Origin: Acorus gramineus
Lineage: Eukaryota > Streptophyta > Magnoliopsida > Acorales > Acoraceae
DNA length: 64,000 nucleotides
Direction of reading: 5' to 3'
Assembly: GCA_030737835.1 (NCBI GenBank)
Contig: JAUJYN010000024.1
Location: forward strand, 360,016 to 424,015
A program made the position numbers and the translations under genes. This document shows positions 47,624 to 58,954 of the stretch, piece after piece. A model generated the notes under the pieces. That model was given only the letters and a program-made list of their open reading frames with translations. It did not search any database and was not told where the DNA came from. Position 1 is the stretch's first letter. Each line of letters opens with the position of its first letter.

Positions 47624-48305
47624 TAGGGATGGCAATGAGGCGGGTTGGCACATGTTTTGTGAATCCTAAACCCAAATCCACCCAATTAATCTTATCCCAA
47701 ACCCATCACAAAACCGTGGCAGGTTTAGCTTTCTCATCCCAAACTTGTCCCATGTAGGTCGGGTTGGGTCAGGTCAGGTTGGGCCAAGACAGGTTTAGAA
47801 AAAAATATTAAAACATATTTTTATGTAATATTTAATCTAAATTGAAATTTTAAATAAAAATAAATATTTATTAGAATAAACCTTACAAAATAAGAAATAA
47901 AATAAAAAATATAAATGTTCAATTTCCATAACAAGCGACAAATATAATGTTTCAATTTTTTTTAAGACCAAAAGACAACCCGAAGTATGTTTATATGATT
48001 TCAAATTTCAATTAGCATTTGAGTTTATTCATTCTCATTTTTTTGATATTTTTTTTGGAACACCAAATGAAAAATATAAATTATGTAATTATTATAATAA
48101 ATATTTAATCTTAATACTAATTGCAACCGAAGCGGGTTCGGGGCAGGTTTTACTATGTAAACCCATTTCCCATTCCAAACCCGTCGGGTTTCATTTTATC
48201 TATCCCAAACCCGTTCCAAACCCAAACCCAAACCCAACCCGTCCCAACCGAGTGGGGTCGGGTTGAGTCGAGTACCCTATTGGGATAGTCCCACTGTCAT
48301 CCCTA
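47624..48305. mobile_element. Non-autonomous hAT element, 682 bp
   Basis: Perfect 8-bp target duplication CTCCTAGG (47616-47623, 48306-48313). Ends TAGGGATGGCAATG and, inverted, TAGGGATGACAGTG. Subterminal GGGTTGGGTC / AAACCCAAACCC repeats. The flanking CCCTCCTAGGGACTAA is array B-type sequence, so it inserted into a diverged array B relative. Confidence 0.88.
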
Positions 48306-48313
48306 CTCCTAGG

Positions 48314-48904
48314 GACTAATAAGAAAATCAAACAATTTAGTGATATGTCCCTCCCAAAGATTAATAAGGAGCATATCATTTAAACCAAATGACTTAATCT
48401 GTAATTTGAAAAAAGGAGCTCGATTACTATATCGAATAGTTTACAAGGACTTAAAAATAAATAAGAAAAACCCTTTTTTCATTGTTTTCAATTTTTTTTA
48501 ATCTCAAATCCATTTCAATATATATATCATTTAATTCATTATAGTATATATTTTAATTTTTTTTTAAATATTTAAGTATTAGATGAAATATATGATTTTC
48601 ATAAAAAAATTATGCATTATCTGCATTTTTTAATTATAAAATGAATTAAGTGTAGTTTTTTTGCATTGGAAAGACATGCTTAAATATTTTTTTATTTTTT
48701 TTAGACATTTTTCTTAGAAAACAAGTTTTCTTAAAAATAAATGTTATTAAATTACTTTACACAAAATCATATTATTCAAATAGGTTTAAAACAGAGCATA
48801 TGTTTATATCTATAATACAATATAAAAACAATTTTAACATAAAAACCATTTATTTTTTAATAAAAAGTGTGCAATATGGCACTCCAACAATGAAATTTCA
48901 GTCT
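48314..48904. repeat. Array B relative followed by duplicate D2, copy 2
   Basis: After the hAT element the array B-type text resumes (AAATCAAACAATTTAGTGAT) and leads into the D2 block at about 48445. Confidence 0.7.
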
Positions 48905-49114
48905 CCAGTAGTCATAGCATAACGTTCAGTGCTTATCTGTGTTAAAGGTAAGTCTTGAGTTTAAATCATGACGCTGACTTATCCACTTGTTTGTTAACTA
49001 TTATTTAAAAGAATTTTTTATTAGACGGCGACAAACAAGTGACGGTAACCTTCCTAGCTTGCCTATAAGATCAACAAAAGAGTCTCTCCCAAAAAAAAAA
49101 AAAAAAAAAAAAAA
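48905..49114 (+). mobile_element. SINE candidate
   Basis: A head with TAGCATAACGTTCAGTG (A-box-like) and AAGTCTTGAGTTTAAATC (B-box-like, compare GGTTCGAATCC), a ~110-bp body and a 27-base poly-A tail. The D2 partner at 43680 lacks this head, so it is an insertion. ATTTCA before and ATTCACA after may be a degenerate target duplication. Confidence 0.5.
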
Positions 49115-50134
49115 TTCACATCTCAGATAAAACAAGAAAATGGAATTTCACATCAACATTGTATTTTGATCTCTCTATTATCATGAAAGACACGAGCGTA
49201 CTTTCCCTCTCAAACAAAAAGAAAAAAGAGAAACAGTAAAGGGTACGATCATACTTTTGTTTTGAGGCCGGTTGTGGTTATTTATTTATTGAAAAAAATT
49301 GATATAATCCCTTATAAATTGTGATCAACACTAGATCTGATCAGTTCGATCAATATCGAACTAGATGACGTGAAAATTGAACTATACCACTTATAAATCG
49401 AACTGCCTAATCAATTGTTGAGTGTATATTTCACTCTCTTATTGAATCCAATTAATTAATGGAGAAAACATGAATTCCTAAGTATCATCAGCATCCAATA
49501 GGAGAGCGAAATATACAACCAACAATTGGTTGTGCAGTTCGATTTTCACGTCGTTCAATTCAGAACTGACCGAACTGACCGGATCCAGTCCTGATTGGAT
49601 CCGATCCCTTATAAATTGCTCAAAATCCCTGTAACCGCTTAACATTTTTAAAAATTCATATAATCTCCTGAAAACACTTGTGAAAATCCAAAAAGCTCCC
49701 TGAGTTAAATTTTTGTTAACTAATGACAAGCATATTACGCGAATATTCTTTTTTATTAACGTTGGTTGAAAACACTACAGTATACCAAAAACTCCCTATA
49801 CTGTGTTAAAAAAAAAAAAAAAATTGTCTTTAAATGACGATTTTATCCATCTAGATAAGGTTTTATAATCTATTTAGAAAGATAAAATCATCATTTACAT
49901 ATAATTTATTACATTTTTAACACATTGTAGGTTTTTTTAATATACTATGTTTTCATATAGGGTTAACCAAACGAAATATTCACATAATATTCCTCATCTA
50001 AAATTTAATTTAAGAGATTATTTGAATTTACATATGTGTTGTCTGGATATGAATTTTAGAAAAACTCAAGGTCATTTAGATTTCAAGCAGTTAACAAAGA
50101 GATTATTTAGATTTTTCTCTTTGGTTTATTTTAT
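49115..50134. repeat. Diverged array B-like segment and spacer
   Basis: From about 49600 the text CCCTTATAAATTGCTCAAAA, CAAAAAGCTCCCTGAGTTAA and GGTTGAAAACACTACAGTAT again resembles the start of array B units. 49320-49600 contains inverted GATCCGATC/GATCTGATC-type motifs. No gene. Confidence 0.5.
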
Positions 50135-50745
50135 TATGAGACTAGTTCTGGTTGGTTGCATTATAACCTCATACTTACAATCACAATTTATAATAAAAGT
50201 CATTATTAGGATCATAAATATTCTTTTCTGAGTGATATTTGGGGTCATGAATATGGTAAGGATTAAATCCCGTGTTGTGGTCGGCTGAGTTATTTTAGTA
50301 TGAATAATGTTAAAGTCTAGTATTCTGAAATTAATAATTGTTATAATATATAAATAAAAAATAAAATTATTTTTTACGATGCTATTATTAGTTTTTCTCA
50401 TCTTATATGTAAAAATTAATTTTTTTATTATTATTTGATTAACCATGGATATGTTATATATATATAAATGATTTAACATTTAAGATATAAATAAAAGTTT
50501 ATAAAATAAAATAAAAATGATTTGATATGTATATTCCTTATTCATAAGAGGTGATAACAGATGATTTAACATTTAAGTTCTTCTTATACCCATGGAACAC
50601 ATTGTATGGAAGAAGAAAATTCCAGTAGCAATCCAGAATATTAATACTATGTTTATTCTAACTTATTCCTCGCAAACAGAGAGATTTTTAGGTTTATTCT
50701 TACATATTCCATCCTATTCCCCTTGATTGCTCTACCTAACCAAGG
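50135..50745. repeat. Diverged duplicate D3, copy 2
   Basis: Partner of 44100-44700. Confidence 0.75.
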
Positions 50746-52019
50746 GATAAGTATCCAAAACTTTAATCAAAATATAACGCAATTCAATGAGCCAGTAACA
50801 ACTCAACTATTAAAAAATATAGAATAATGTGTCACCTTTTTATTTGTTTAAAATGAGTTTGATTAAAAATTTATTCATGAATTGGGATCACTGAATCTAA
50901 GTCTCTCTCAACTAATGGAACAACATCCCCAAAAACATACGATAAGAGCATCTCTAATTCTATACTGAAACATTTACTTAAACTTAAATTTGAGTAAAAA
51001 TCACTTAAAACCCTCTCCAACCATTTATCCAAACATATATTAAATCAAGTCTTTACTCAAATCTTTACCCAAATCAAGGAAGACTCAAATCTTTACCCAA
51101 ATTTTAACATCTCTTTTTTTCCTTTATTTCCCCATTTTCTTCCAAGGTAACATTTTTTTCCCTTCAACTCCACCTTTAATTTAATTATATTAGATGTTTT
51201 CCCACCCCCCAAAATTTTCACCATCCATTGAAATCCCAAAAAAAAAAAAAAAAATCTTTTTTTTTTAAGTCTTTATCTTTGTTTTTTAACTTCTTATTTT
51301 TACTCCAATAAAAAAAAATTATTTTTACTTTTTTTTTTTTTAAACATGGATGATAATAATTTTTTTAAAAATTTAAATATTTTGAAGAAAAAAAAAATTG
51401 AGTAGTAAAAATGTTCGAGAAAATGACTTTGACAATGTTTATAGGAAATAATTAGACAAAGATGTGAAATTTTTAAAACATTTAAGTAAAACACAAAGCG
51501 ATTGTTAGAGATACATCATATCAAATCAAGTTTTTACTTAAATTTTAAGTAAAATTTGAATATATATTTGAGTGAGGGCCGGATATGGCCTAGTATATGG
51601 TCTCTACTTGATAGGAGGATCATAAATTATAACAACTTAGAATTATAATAATTTGACCCCCATATTTAAGACGGTATAATGATTTTTTATTTTTATGAAA
51701 TGGTATAATGAATAATTAAAGAAACAACAATGTGCCATATTGAATGCAACCCCCATTGCCCATAATAAACTTACAATATATGCTTTTTATTTTATTTTAG
51801 TTTTACCGCAATCCAATTCCACGATCCGAGTGATTTCATATCATCTATCCCAAAATAGCCATTTTGAGCAAGAATAGAATGAAAGGAAAGTATGGAGTCC
51901 GGGTCCAATCAGAATGGGACACATTTGACAGAAAAAGTTTTATATTTGAAGTTGTATGATGTTTCTAATTATAGGATGTGAATCTCTGGGGATGAGTATG
52001 TCCAACTTATTTCGCCCTA
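50746..52019. other. Intergenic
   Basis: AT-rich with ATTTGAGTAAAAA / TTTACCCAAATTTT motifs related to those in module copies (about 31920 and 62350). No gene seen. Confidence 0.4.
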
Positions 52020-52035
52020 CCTCATCTAAAAAGGA

Positions 52036-52755
52036 GCAGAAGAAGAATTATTGTTATTGCTTCAGCTGCCGATTGGTTGCTGATGCCAAGGATGAGCTTC
52101 TACCTTGTCTTGTTATGGTGTGTGTTGTAAATCGCCGTAATGTGTGTTTGATCAGGCAAGCAGCTCTGATAAATTTCTATGTGACGTTGAGACTCGAGTT
52201 CGCTGAAATGTGTTTGATCAAACAAGCAAAGCTGCCCTGATAAATTTCTATGAGACATTGAGACTCGAGTTCGGGCAGGAAATTGGAATAACAATAGTGA
52301 CTCCTGGGTGGATAGATTCAGAGAGGTTCTCATCTAAGGAAGGTAAGATGCGAGCCGAAAATGAGATAGAAGTATGGCTTTCCATCTTCTCATCAAGTTT
52401 TCTAATCTATGCATATTTTTCCAGGTTGATTTAAATGAAATGAGTCACCATTTGGTTGCATGCTATTAATATGTTGCACGGACAATACTGCATGTATTTC
52501 AAGGGTATACGTACGACATTGGTTGTAGGGAACATACCCGGTGAGGAACATGGAGGCATACGCTAGAGCATTGTGCATGGCGCGTGCAGGGGGGAGAGTT
52601 GTGTAACAAAGTCATCATGGTTCCGTGTAATGCACCTCTACAGGGTGTTTGCACCGGAGGTGTTGGACTGGTGCTACTGTGTGCTCCATGTGACAAAGCG
52701 ATGGAGCGATGACCTTTGCAAGAGGATCCTGGATGCCACTGGAGCCAAGGAGTAG
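52036..52755 (+). pseudogene. 11-beta-hydroxysteroid dehydrogenase-like (steroleosin-type) short-chain reductase pseudogene
   Basis: Three blocks in the correct order match the plant HSD/steroleosin family, NADP(H)-dependent short-chain reductases of oil bodies and ER. Block 1 (about 52036-52105) reads RRRIIVIASAADWLLMPRMS then FY, the strand with the catalytic Ser followed by the region with Tyr. Block 2 reads SKAALINFYETLRLEFGQEI then GITIVTPGWIDSE (52220-52325). Block 3 (about 52535-52755) reads EAYARA, then after a frame change GACRGE, SSWFRVMHLYRVFAPEVLDW, CKRILDATGAK and a stop. Between Tyr and Lys of the YxxxK motif an insert with stops splits the active site. A 66-bp segment of block 2 is tandemly duplicated (52145-52205, 52212-52275). 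The N-terminal cofactor-binding half is missing. Confidence 0.75.
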
Positions 52756-53719
52756 CGCTGCCCAGCTTCCATGCAGTCCCCACCTCTCAAATCATATTGA
52801 ATATATGGTTTTTGATGAATGAGATGGATTGGGGTTGATATTGGGATGGCTTTCTATGCATAAATGTACAATTATGATATGTTTAGGGGAGTTCATAATA
52901 TTCAACTAATTTATAAAAATTACTACTATTATATGTTTAATTATATAAATGATTATTTTATTTATTTGCATTCATTAAATATTTTTAAAAAAAATTACTT
53001 TTTTTTTATTATTGTAATAAAGGTAAAGAAATAAATTTTACAAGTTTGTATATAATAGTAAGGATATTTTAAACATTTAAATGAAATTCTTTATTATTTT
53101 TCATGTATGAACTAGACACTTGAAAATGATTCTTCAAAGAATCCACTAGAAAACCAAACAGTTTGATAGAATCAGAATTCCTGATAAAATAATTCCTCGT
53201 AAACCGATTCCAGATAAAGTAATTCTACTCAAAAAATGACACGAACCAAGACCTAACTGCCTAAGTTCCAAGTATAAACCAAGTCGGCATGCACCATGTG
53301 ATGGAAGTATACCATTTGGATTTAAGAATAAATGAACATGGATCAGCAAACAATAAAAAACGGGGGCCCAGTTCTCATTCCTACAGCATATCTTAGACAA
53401 CATGATCTCAGATGTCACAATTCATCAGCATAAGTAGCTTATTTTTCAAGGATAAGGAACAACCTGCCGAATTAATGCATGCATAATAAAAACAAGGTAA
53501 CATCCGAATGTGAGTTCAGAGACAGCATAAGATTGACCTTCCCTGAAAGATATGAAATACACCCCCATAAAATTAACCAACAGAACATACTACCACCATG
53601 ATATATCTTTTTTTTATTTTGGGGCATTGGGTCTCTCATCCCATCTTTCTCCTCATGTTAAGAGTCATGGAAATCAATCAAGCAATGAGCATAGTAGAAT
53701 ATGAAACTACACAAACACC
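52756..53719. other. Intergenic
   Basis: AT-rich. No element with clear ends and no credible exon. Confidence 0.4.
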
Positions 53720-54360
53720 AAAAGATATATAAAAGAATCTAGGTGTGGCATATTCTGAAGGGAGGAAATCTTTTTGATGCATGCATAGATAATATCAGGG
53801 CAAAACAGAGGATCAGAGGCACTAATAGAAGAACATGAACAATGAAAAGACCCTTTATCACGTTGCAATATCTAGAAGGGGCGTTGAATAGGTCAAGGCT
53901 GGTATATTATTCCATATTTATATCTCATTTAAATTCTATTTCAAGTCTGGATATCTACTTAATCTTTCAAAAGCATGCACACATTCAACAAAATCAAGAT
54001 GGATTTTTTGAGAGCACTCTCATGTTTTGCTGTCACTATCAAAGAATGAAAACTCTAGACCATCTAGAGGCATTTCAGGCCTTCCGGATGCTGTAGTAGT
54101 TCGCTCAAGTTCTAACATAAAAACTTCGTAGATAAATCATTCTTATCTAAATTCAAAACCAATTTCAAACTTCATTTTTCTCATTCATACTTTCACCAGA
54201 ACGTACAGAAATCCTGTTTACTAAATTGTTTGATTGAAGTGGTCTGGGCGTACTTTTAAAACGTATGACATACTCGGGTCCACAAAATTGCCAAAGCGAT
54301 TTCAAGCACGACCCGTCCAGATGGTATGAACAAGACTAATTTTCAATAAATTAGTGAGTT
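53720..54360 (-). repeat. Dispersed repeat, copy 2 (inverted partner of 20800-21580)
   Basis: Reverse complement of the other copy in all main landmarks. The 84-codon frame at 53842 lies wholly in it and is not supported as a gene because the other copy does not preserve it. Confidence 0.75.
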
Positions 54361-56059
54361 AAACACAATTTTCAAACTTGTCTGAAAACCTATTCAAAAT
54401 ATTTTTCAAATTCAACTAGAGATAAGGATATTTAACGTATCAAATACTCAAAATCAATCTTTAAAACATCAAAATCAAAGTCAATCTCGAAATCAAGTTT
54501 TGATGTATTCTTTATTTTGTTATAAAACTTCCCCAGTTTTACATTCGGTGGGTTCCTAAAACCACACATGCAGTTGAATATAATGTTACATGTGACCCCG
54601 TTTAAATCCATGCTTCAATGGCTCTAAATGAACAAGGTAAGACATGGCAAGATCTCCCTTTGCAATGGAAGCCCGCTTTGATATATCACCAACCACATAT
54701 GAATGTCCTCCTTCCTCCCGCACCAATTAAGGTGTTTAACCTCCCCTACTCTCTCTAATGTTGAGGTCATGACATTCAATCATGAGAGGGATAATAAATA
54801 TCAAATGGCAAACCATTGTATGAAAGGACTGAGGCTTACAGCAAACCAAACAAACTCCAGAATATTGAACCCATGCATTAAAGACTCTAGGTGCACTATG
54901 ACACACAAGAATCCCAACTAATAGAACTATAAAAGCATAGAAAGTTATAACAAGATATTGGCATTTAAGAAGTATTCAGTACTAGTAAAAGGGTTCAAAA
55001 GGAAGTTCTGCATGGCACTACAATTAGCCATGTATGATACTTACGCATACAAAAGCAGTAACGTTATGTGATGCTGATGAGAAATCATTATTAAATAACA
55101 CCTTTCAAACAACTAAAGATCAATACAGTAACAAGGAAAGTTCAGATAAACCATTTGGGGGAGACCATCACAATATCAACTCAACCATTACTGGTTAAAT
55201 CTGAAACTCTCTTGCCATTGTTCCATGAGATGCATATCATACAGGAAGATGAATAGCATAAAACAAATCAAAACATTCCATTTAGAAGAACATAATCAAT
55301 ATTGTTTTACACATATATCAAGTATTAAAAATTATGTGATTATACAGATGACATTGCTGCTATAAAGTAGCCTAATTCTTATCAGATCTTAAAACAGTTC
55401 ATTTAGGGACAACGGCTCAAGCTCTATGGTGATAAACAAAATAAATTAAAAATTAAACAGGAAAGATCAATTTTAAACTAGATTATGCGCTACTGCTAGA
55501 TGACATTTCAGTGCTTCGTTGCAATAAAAATCAAGTGTCATAGCTTAGTTTCAGTGAGCAAATAATTAACTCGTCCATACCACCCAGCAACATTCTAGTA
55601 TGTGTATTAAATTAAGGCTTAGAGGCTTATTAGGGCCTCCAATTCAAACCTCCAAAAACATCCTTGAAATACGTAAATGTTTATGTTGATATTGCGCCTG
55701 GCATTGTTTTGATGATACACAGTTTGGACGTGATTCTCGGTCTCAGAAATCTTAAAAGTCGAGAGAAGTTTCTTTACAAATTCGTCCTCCTCTAATTCCT
55801 TCTTAAGTAGCCTTGTTATGAGACGTCAAACAAAGGCGGTGTGGACCCCTTGCACAACTGGGGCTGGAGCTGGTTTTTTGGAGGGAGACGAACTTGTCGA
55901 GAAACCTCTCTCCAAGAAATGAATATCTACCCAAAGAATGTAAGGTCGCATTGGGAATGTTAATGGTCATCCACTTACGTAGTCTGCCTTCACAACTGCC
56001 GAACCAACCTCATTCTGTGTCCACGCATAGTTTATGAACTCAATCTTGATTGGGCCAGC
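54361..56059. other. Intergenic
   Basis: AT-rich until about 55600, then more balanced sequence to 56060 that leads into the foldback cluster. I recognise no gene in either part. Confidence 0.4.
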
Positions 56060-58640
56060 CTGGAGGGGATCCATATCCCCAATGACGCCATTTGGTTGTT
56101 GGGTTTCAAAAGTGAACCCATATAAGAATCCAGCTAGAGGAGGGTATCATGAAACATTGATTGGCGGGTCGAAGATGGCATCCATAAGAGGTGGAGGGTG
56201 ATCTGGTTATCAGACCGAATATCCAAGGTCAACTAGCCAACACCAAGAGCCTGAACTTTCGGGCTCAACAACCCCTGGAAGGATGTACTAGGCAGGCCCC
56301 CATCCCACTGACGTACATCTTTCTGAGGGGCTTGTTGAATCCAAAGGCTCAGGCTGCTATCCAATTGACCCTAGATATCTAGTATGATAACCCGACCACC
56401 CTCCACCCACTATGAATGTCATATTCGACGTGTCAGTCAAGGTTCCAGGATTGCCTCCCCAAGATGGATTCAGAAATGGTTCACTCATGAAACCCAATAA
56501 AACCATATGATGTCAACAGGGACCCCATCCCCACCGGATCTCCACCAAGGTTGACCCACCTCAAATGGAGTCAACGGGATCCCCATCCCCACCGGAGCCT
56601 CATCAGGCTTTTCCACCCCATATGGCATCAAAGGGGCCCTCAATCCCATTGGAGCCGCAATAGGCTGGTGGGGCTCCAGTGGGGATGAGGGCCCCATTGA
56701 CCCCATTTGGATCAGCAGCCTAGTGGCTCTGCTGGGGATGAGGGCCCACTTGACGCCATATGGGGTGGGTCAGCACCCTATTGCAACTTTGATGGGAATG
56801 ATGGCCTTGTTGATGCCATATAGGGTAAATCAGCATCGCGGATGGGATGGGATAGGGGCCCCATTGACACTTTTTGGGGTGTGTCAGCCTAGCAAGGCTC
56901 CAGTGGGGATGGGGGCCCCGTTGGACCCCATATGAGGTGGGTCAGCCTGGTGGGGCTCCGGTGGGGATGAGGGTCCCGTTGACCCCATATGAGGTGGGTC
57001 AGCCTGGTGGGGCTCCGGTGGGGTTGAGGTCCCCATTGACGCCATTTGCTTATTTGGTTTCAGAAGTAAACCCATATCCGAATCCAACATGGGGAGACAA
57101 TTATGGAAAACTTCAACTGGCGCGTCGAATATAGAATCCATAAGGGGTGGAAGGTGATCGGGTTAATAGACAAGATATCCAGGGTCAATTGGCCAGCACT
57201 AACAGCCTAGGCCTTCGAGCTCAACAGCCCCCTAGAAGGATGTACTGGGCAGGCCCTCGTCCCACTGACGTACATCTTTCCAAGCGGTTGTTGAGCCTAA
57301 AGGCCCAGGCTACTGGGGCTTATCAATTGATACAGGATATCTGGTCTGATAATCTAACCACCTTCCACCCCTTATGAATCTCATATTCAACAGGCAAGTC
57401 GATGTTCTAGGATTGCCTCCCCAAGATGAATTCAGATATGGGTTCACTCCTGAAAGATAATAACCATATGACGTCAAGAGAGACCCCATCCCCACCGGAG
57501 CCCCATCAGACTGGCACACCCCAAATGGAGTCAACGGGGCCCTCATCCGCATCGGAGCCTCACCAGGCTGACACACCCCAAATGGCGCGATAGGCTTCTG
57601 ACCCAACCCATATGGCGTTAACGGGGCCCTCATCCACTCCAAAACCCCACAAAGCTACTGACCCACCCCATATGGCGTCAACGAGGCCTCGTCCCCACCA
57701 AAGCCCCACCAAGCTGCTAACCCACCCCATATGGTGTCAACAGGGCCCTCATCCCCACCAGGCTGACCCAATGAAGATTGAGCCGATAATCTATGGCCAA
57801 AAATTGAACTAGGTTGATTCAATCTGTAGTTATGAGGGCCACGTTGACCCCATATGGGGTTGGTAAGCCTGGTGGAGACAGGGGCCCTATTAACCCCACT
57901 TGAGGTGGGTCAGCATGGTGGGGCTCCGGTGGGGATGGGGTCCCCTTTGACCCCATTTCATTATTAAGTTTCAGAATAAAACCCACATCTAAATCCAGCT
58001 AGCGGAGGGAATCATGGAACATCTACTAGCGCGTCAAATATGGCATCCATAAAGGGTGGAGGGTGATTTGGTTATCAGACCAGATAGCGAGGGTCAATTG
58101 GCCAACACCAGGAGCCTGAGCCTTCGGGCTCAAAAACCACCTCTAAGGATGTATAGGGCAGTCCCTCGTCCCACTAATGTACATTCTTCTGGGGGGTTGT
58201 CGAGTCCGAAGGCCCAAGTTGCTGGTACTTTTTAATTGATCCTAGATATCCGGTCTGATAACCCAACCACCCTCCACCCCCTATTGATGACATATTTGAC
58301 GCACCAGTTGATGTTTCAAGATTACCTCCCCAAGATGAATTCGAAAATGATTCACTCCTGAAACCTAATAACCATATGATGTAAACAAGGACCCCATCCC
58401 CACCGGAGCTCCACCAGGCTGACCCACCGCAAATGGGGTCAACAAGACCGCCATCCCTACCAGAGCCCCACTAGGCTGACCACCCCATATGACATCAATG
58501 GGGCCCTCATTCCCACACAGAGCCGCAATAGGTGGTTGATCCACCCCATATGGCATCAACAGGGCCCACATCCCACCGCAACCGCAATAGGCTGATGACC
58601 GACCTCATATGGCATCAATGGGGCTCCGATGAGGATGTAA
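56060..58640. mobile_element. Foldback-type cluster: three palindromic units with minisatellite arms
   Basis: Three ~900-bp units have centres near 56295, 57255 and 58160. In each, a ~150-bp left arm (TTTCAGAAGTAAACCCATAT, CATCCATAAGAGGTGGAGGG, GGTTATCAGACC) is followed by a ~100-bp loop (CGGGCTCAA, GGATGTACT, CCCACTGACGTACAT) and by the same arm inverted. Outside the arms are GC-rich minisatellites (56505-57045, 57460-57955, 58375-58640) of ~57-60-bp units such as GGCTCCGGTGGGGATGAGGG / CCATATGAGGTGGGTCAGCC, which also flip orientation across each centre. Tandem-repeat arms around a loop recall foldback (FB) transposons; that analogy is inference. No transposase and no target duplication seen. 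Confidence 0.7.
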
Positions 58641-58954
58641 TCCCCGTTGATGAGTAAGACCCGTACTGTCTTCAATGCAAGTTCAATCTTTGCATTGCCC
58701 ATTCAACACCACATTCAATGGATTTTCCAAGGCAAAAGTTTCACTGTCAACCTCTTCGAACAGATTTGAGGTTTGCTTTAGGGATGAGGGGGTTAGGGTT
58801 TTGCGTTTGGGATAGAGGAGAACAGATTTGAGGTTGTTTTTTTGGGGCGTTCAAGAGGAGAGAAACTGATTTTTATTTGAGATTGCTAGTCTTTAGTTTA
58901 GGGGAGAGAATTTTTATAAAAAAAACTATCAACCACCTTAAAACTATTTCTTGA
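58641..58954. repeat. Partial copy of the large hairpin arm
   Basis: GAGTAAGACCCGTACTGTCT followed by TTCAATGCAAGTTCAATC and CATTCAACACCACATTC is a direct partial copy of 59185-59300 in the adjacent hairpin. It then continues with GGGATGAGGGGGTTAGGGTT, similar to the hairpin centre. Confidence 0.7.

Noticed and set aside
48101..48310. Telomere-like CCCAAACCC runs
   Set aside because: They are the subterminal repeats of the 682-bp hAT element, not arrays of the plant telomere repeat.
53842..54096. 84-codon frame MKRPFITLQYLEGAL...
   Set aside because: It is within the dispersed inverted repeat; the other copy at 21120-21440 does not keep the frame.
56485..58571. Open frames of 60-110 codons in the foldback cluster
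   Set aside because: They read minisatellite units in several frames and both orientations; frame and length change between units.
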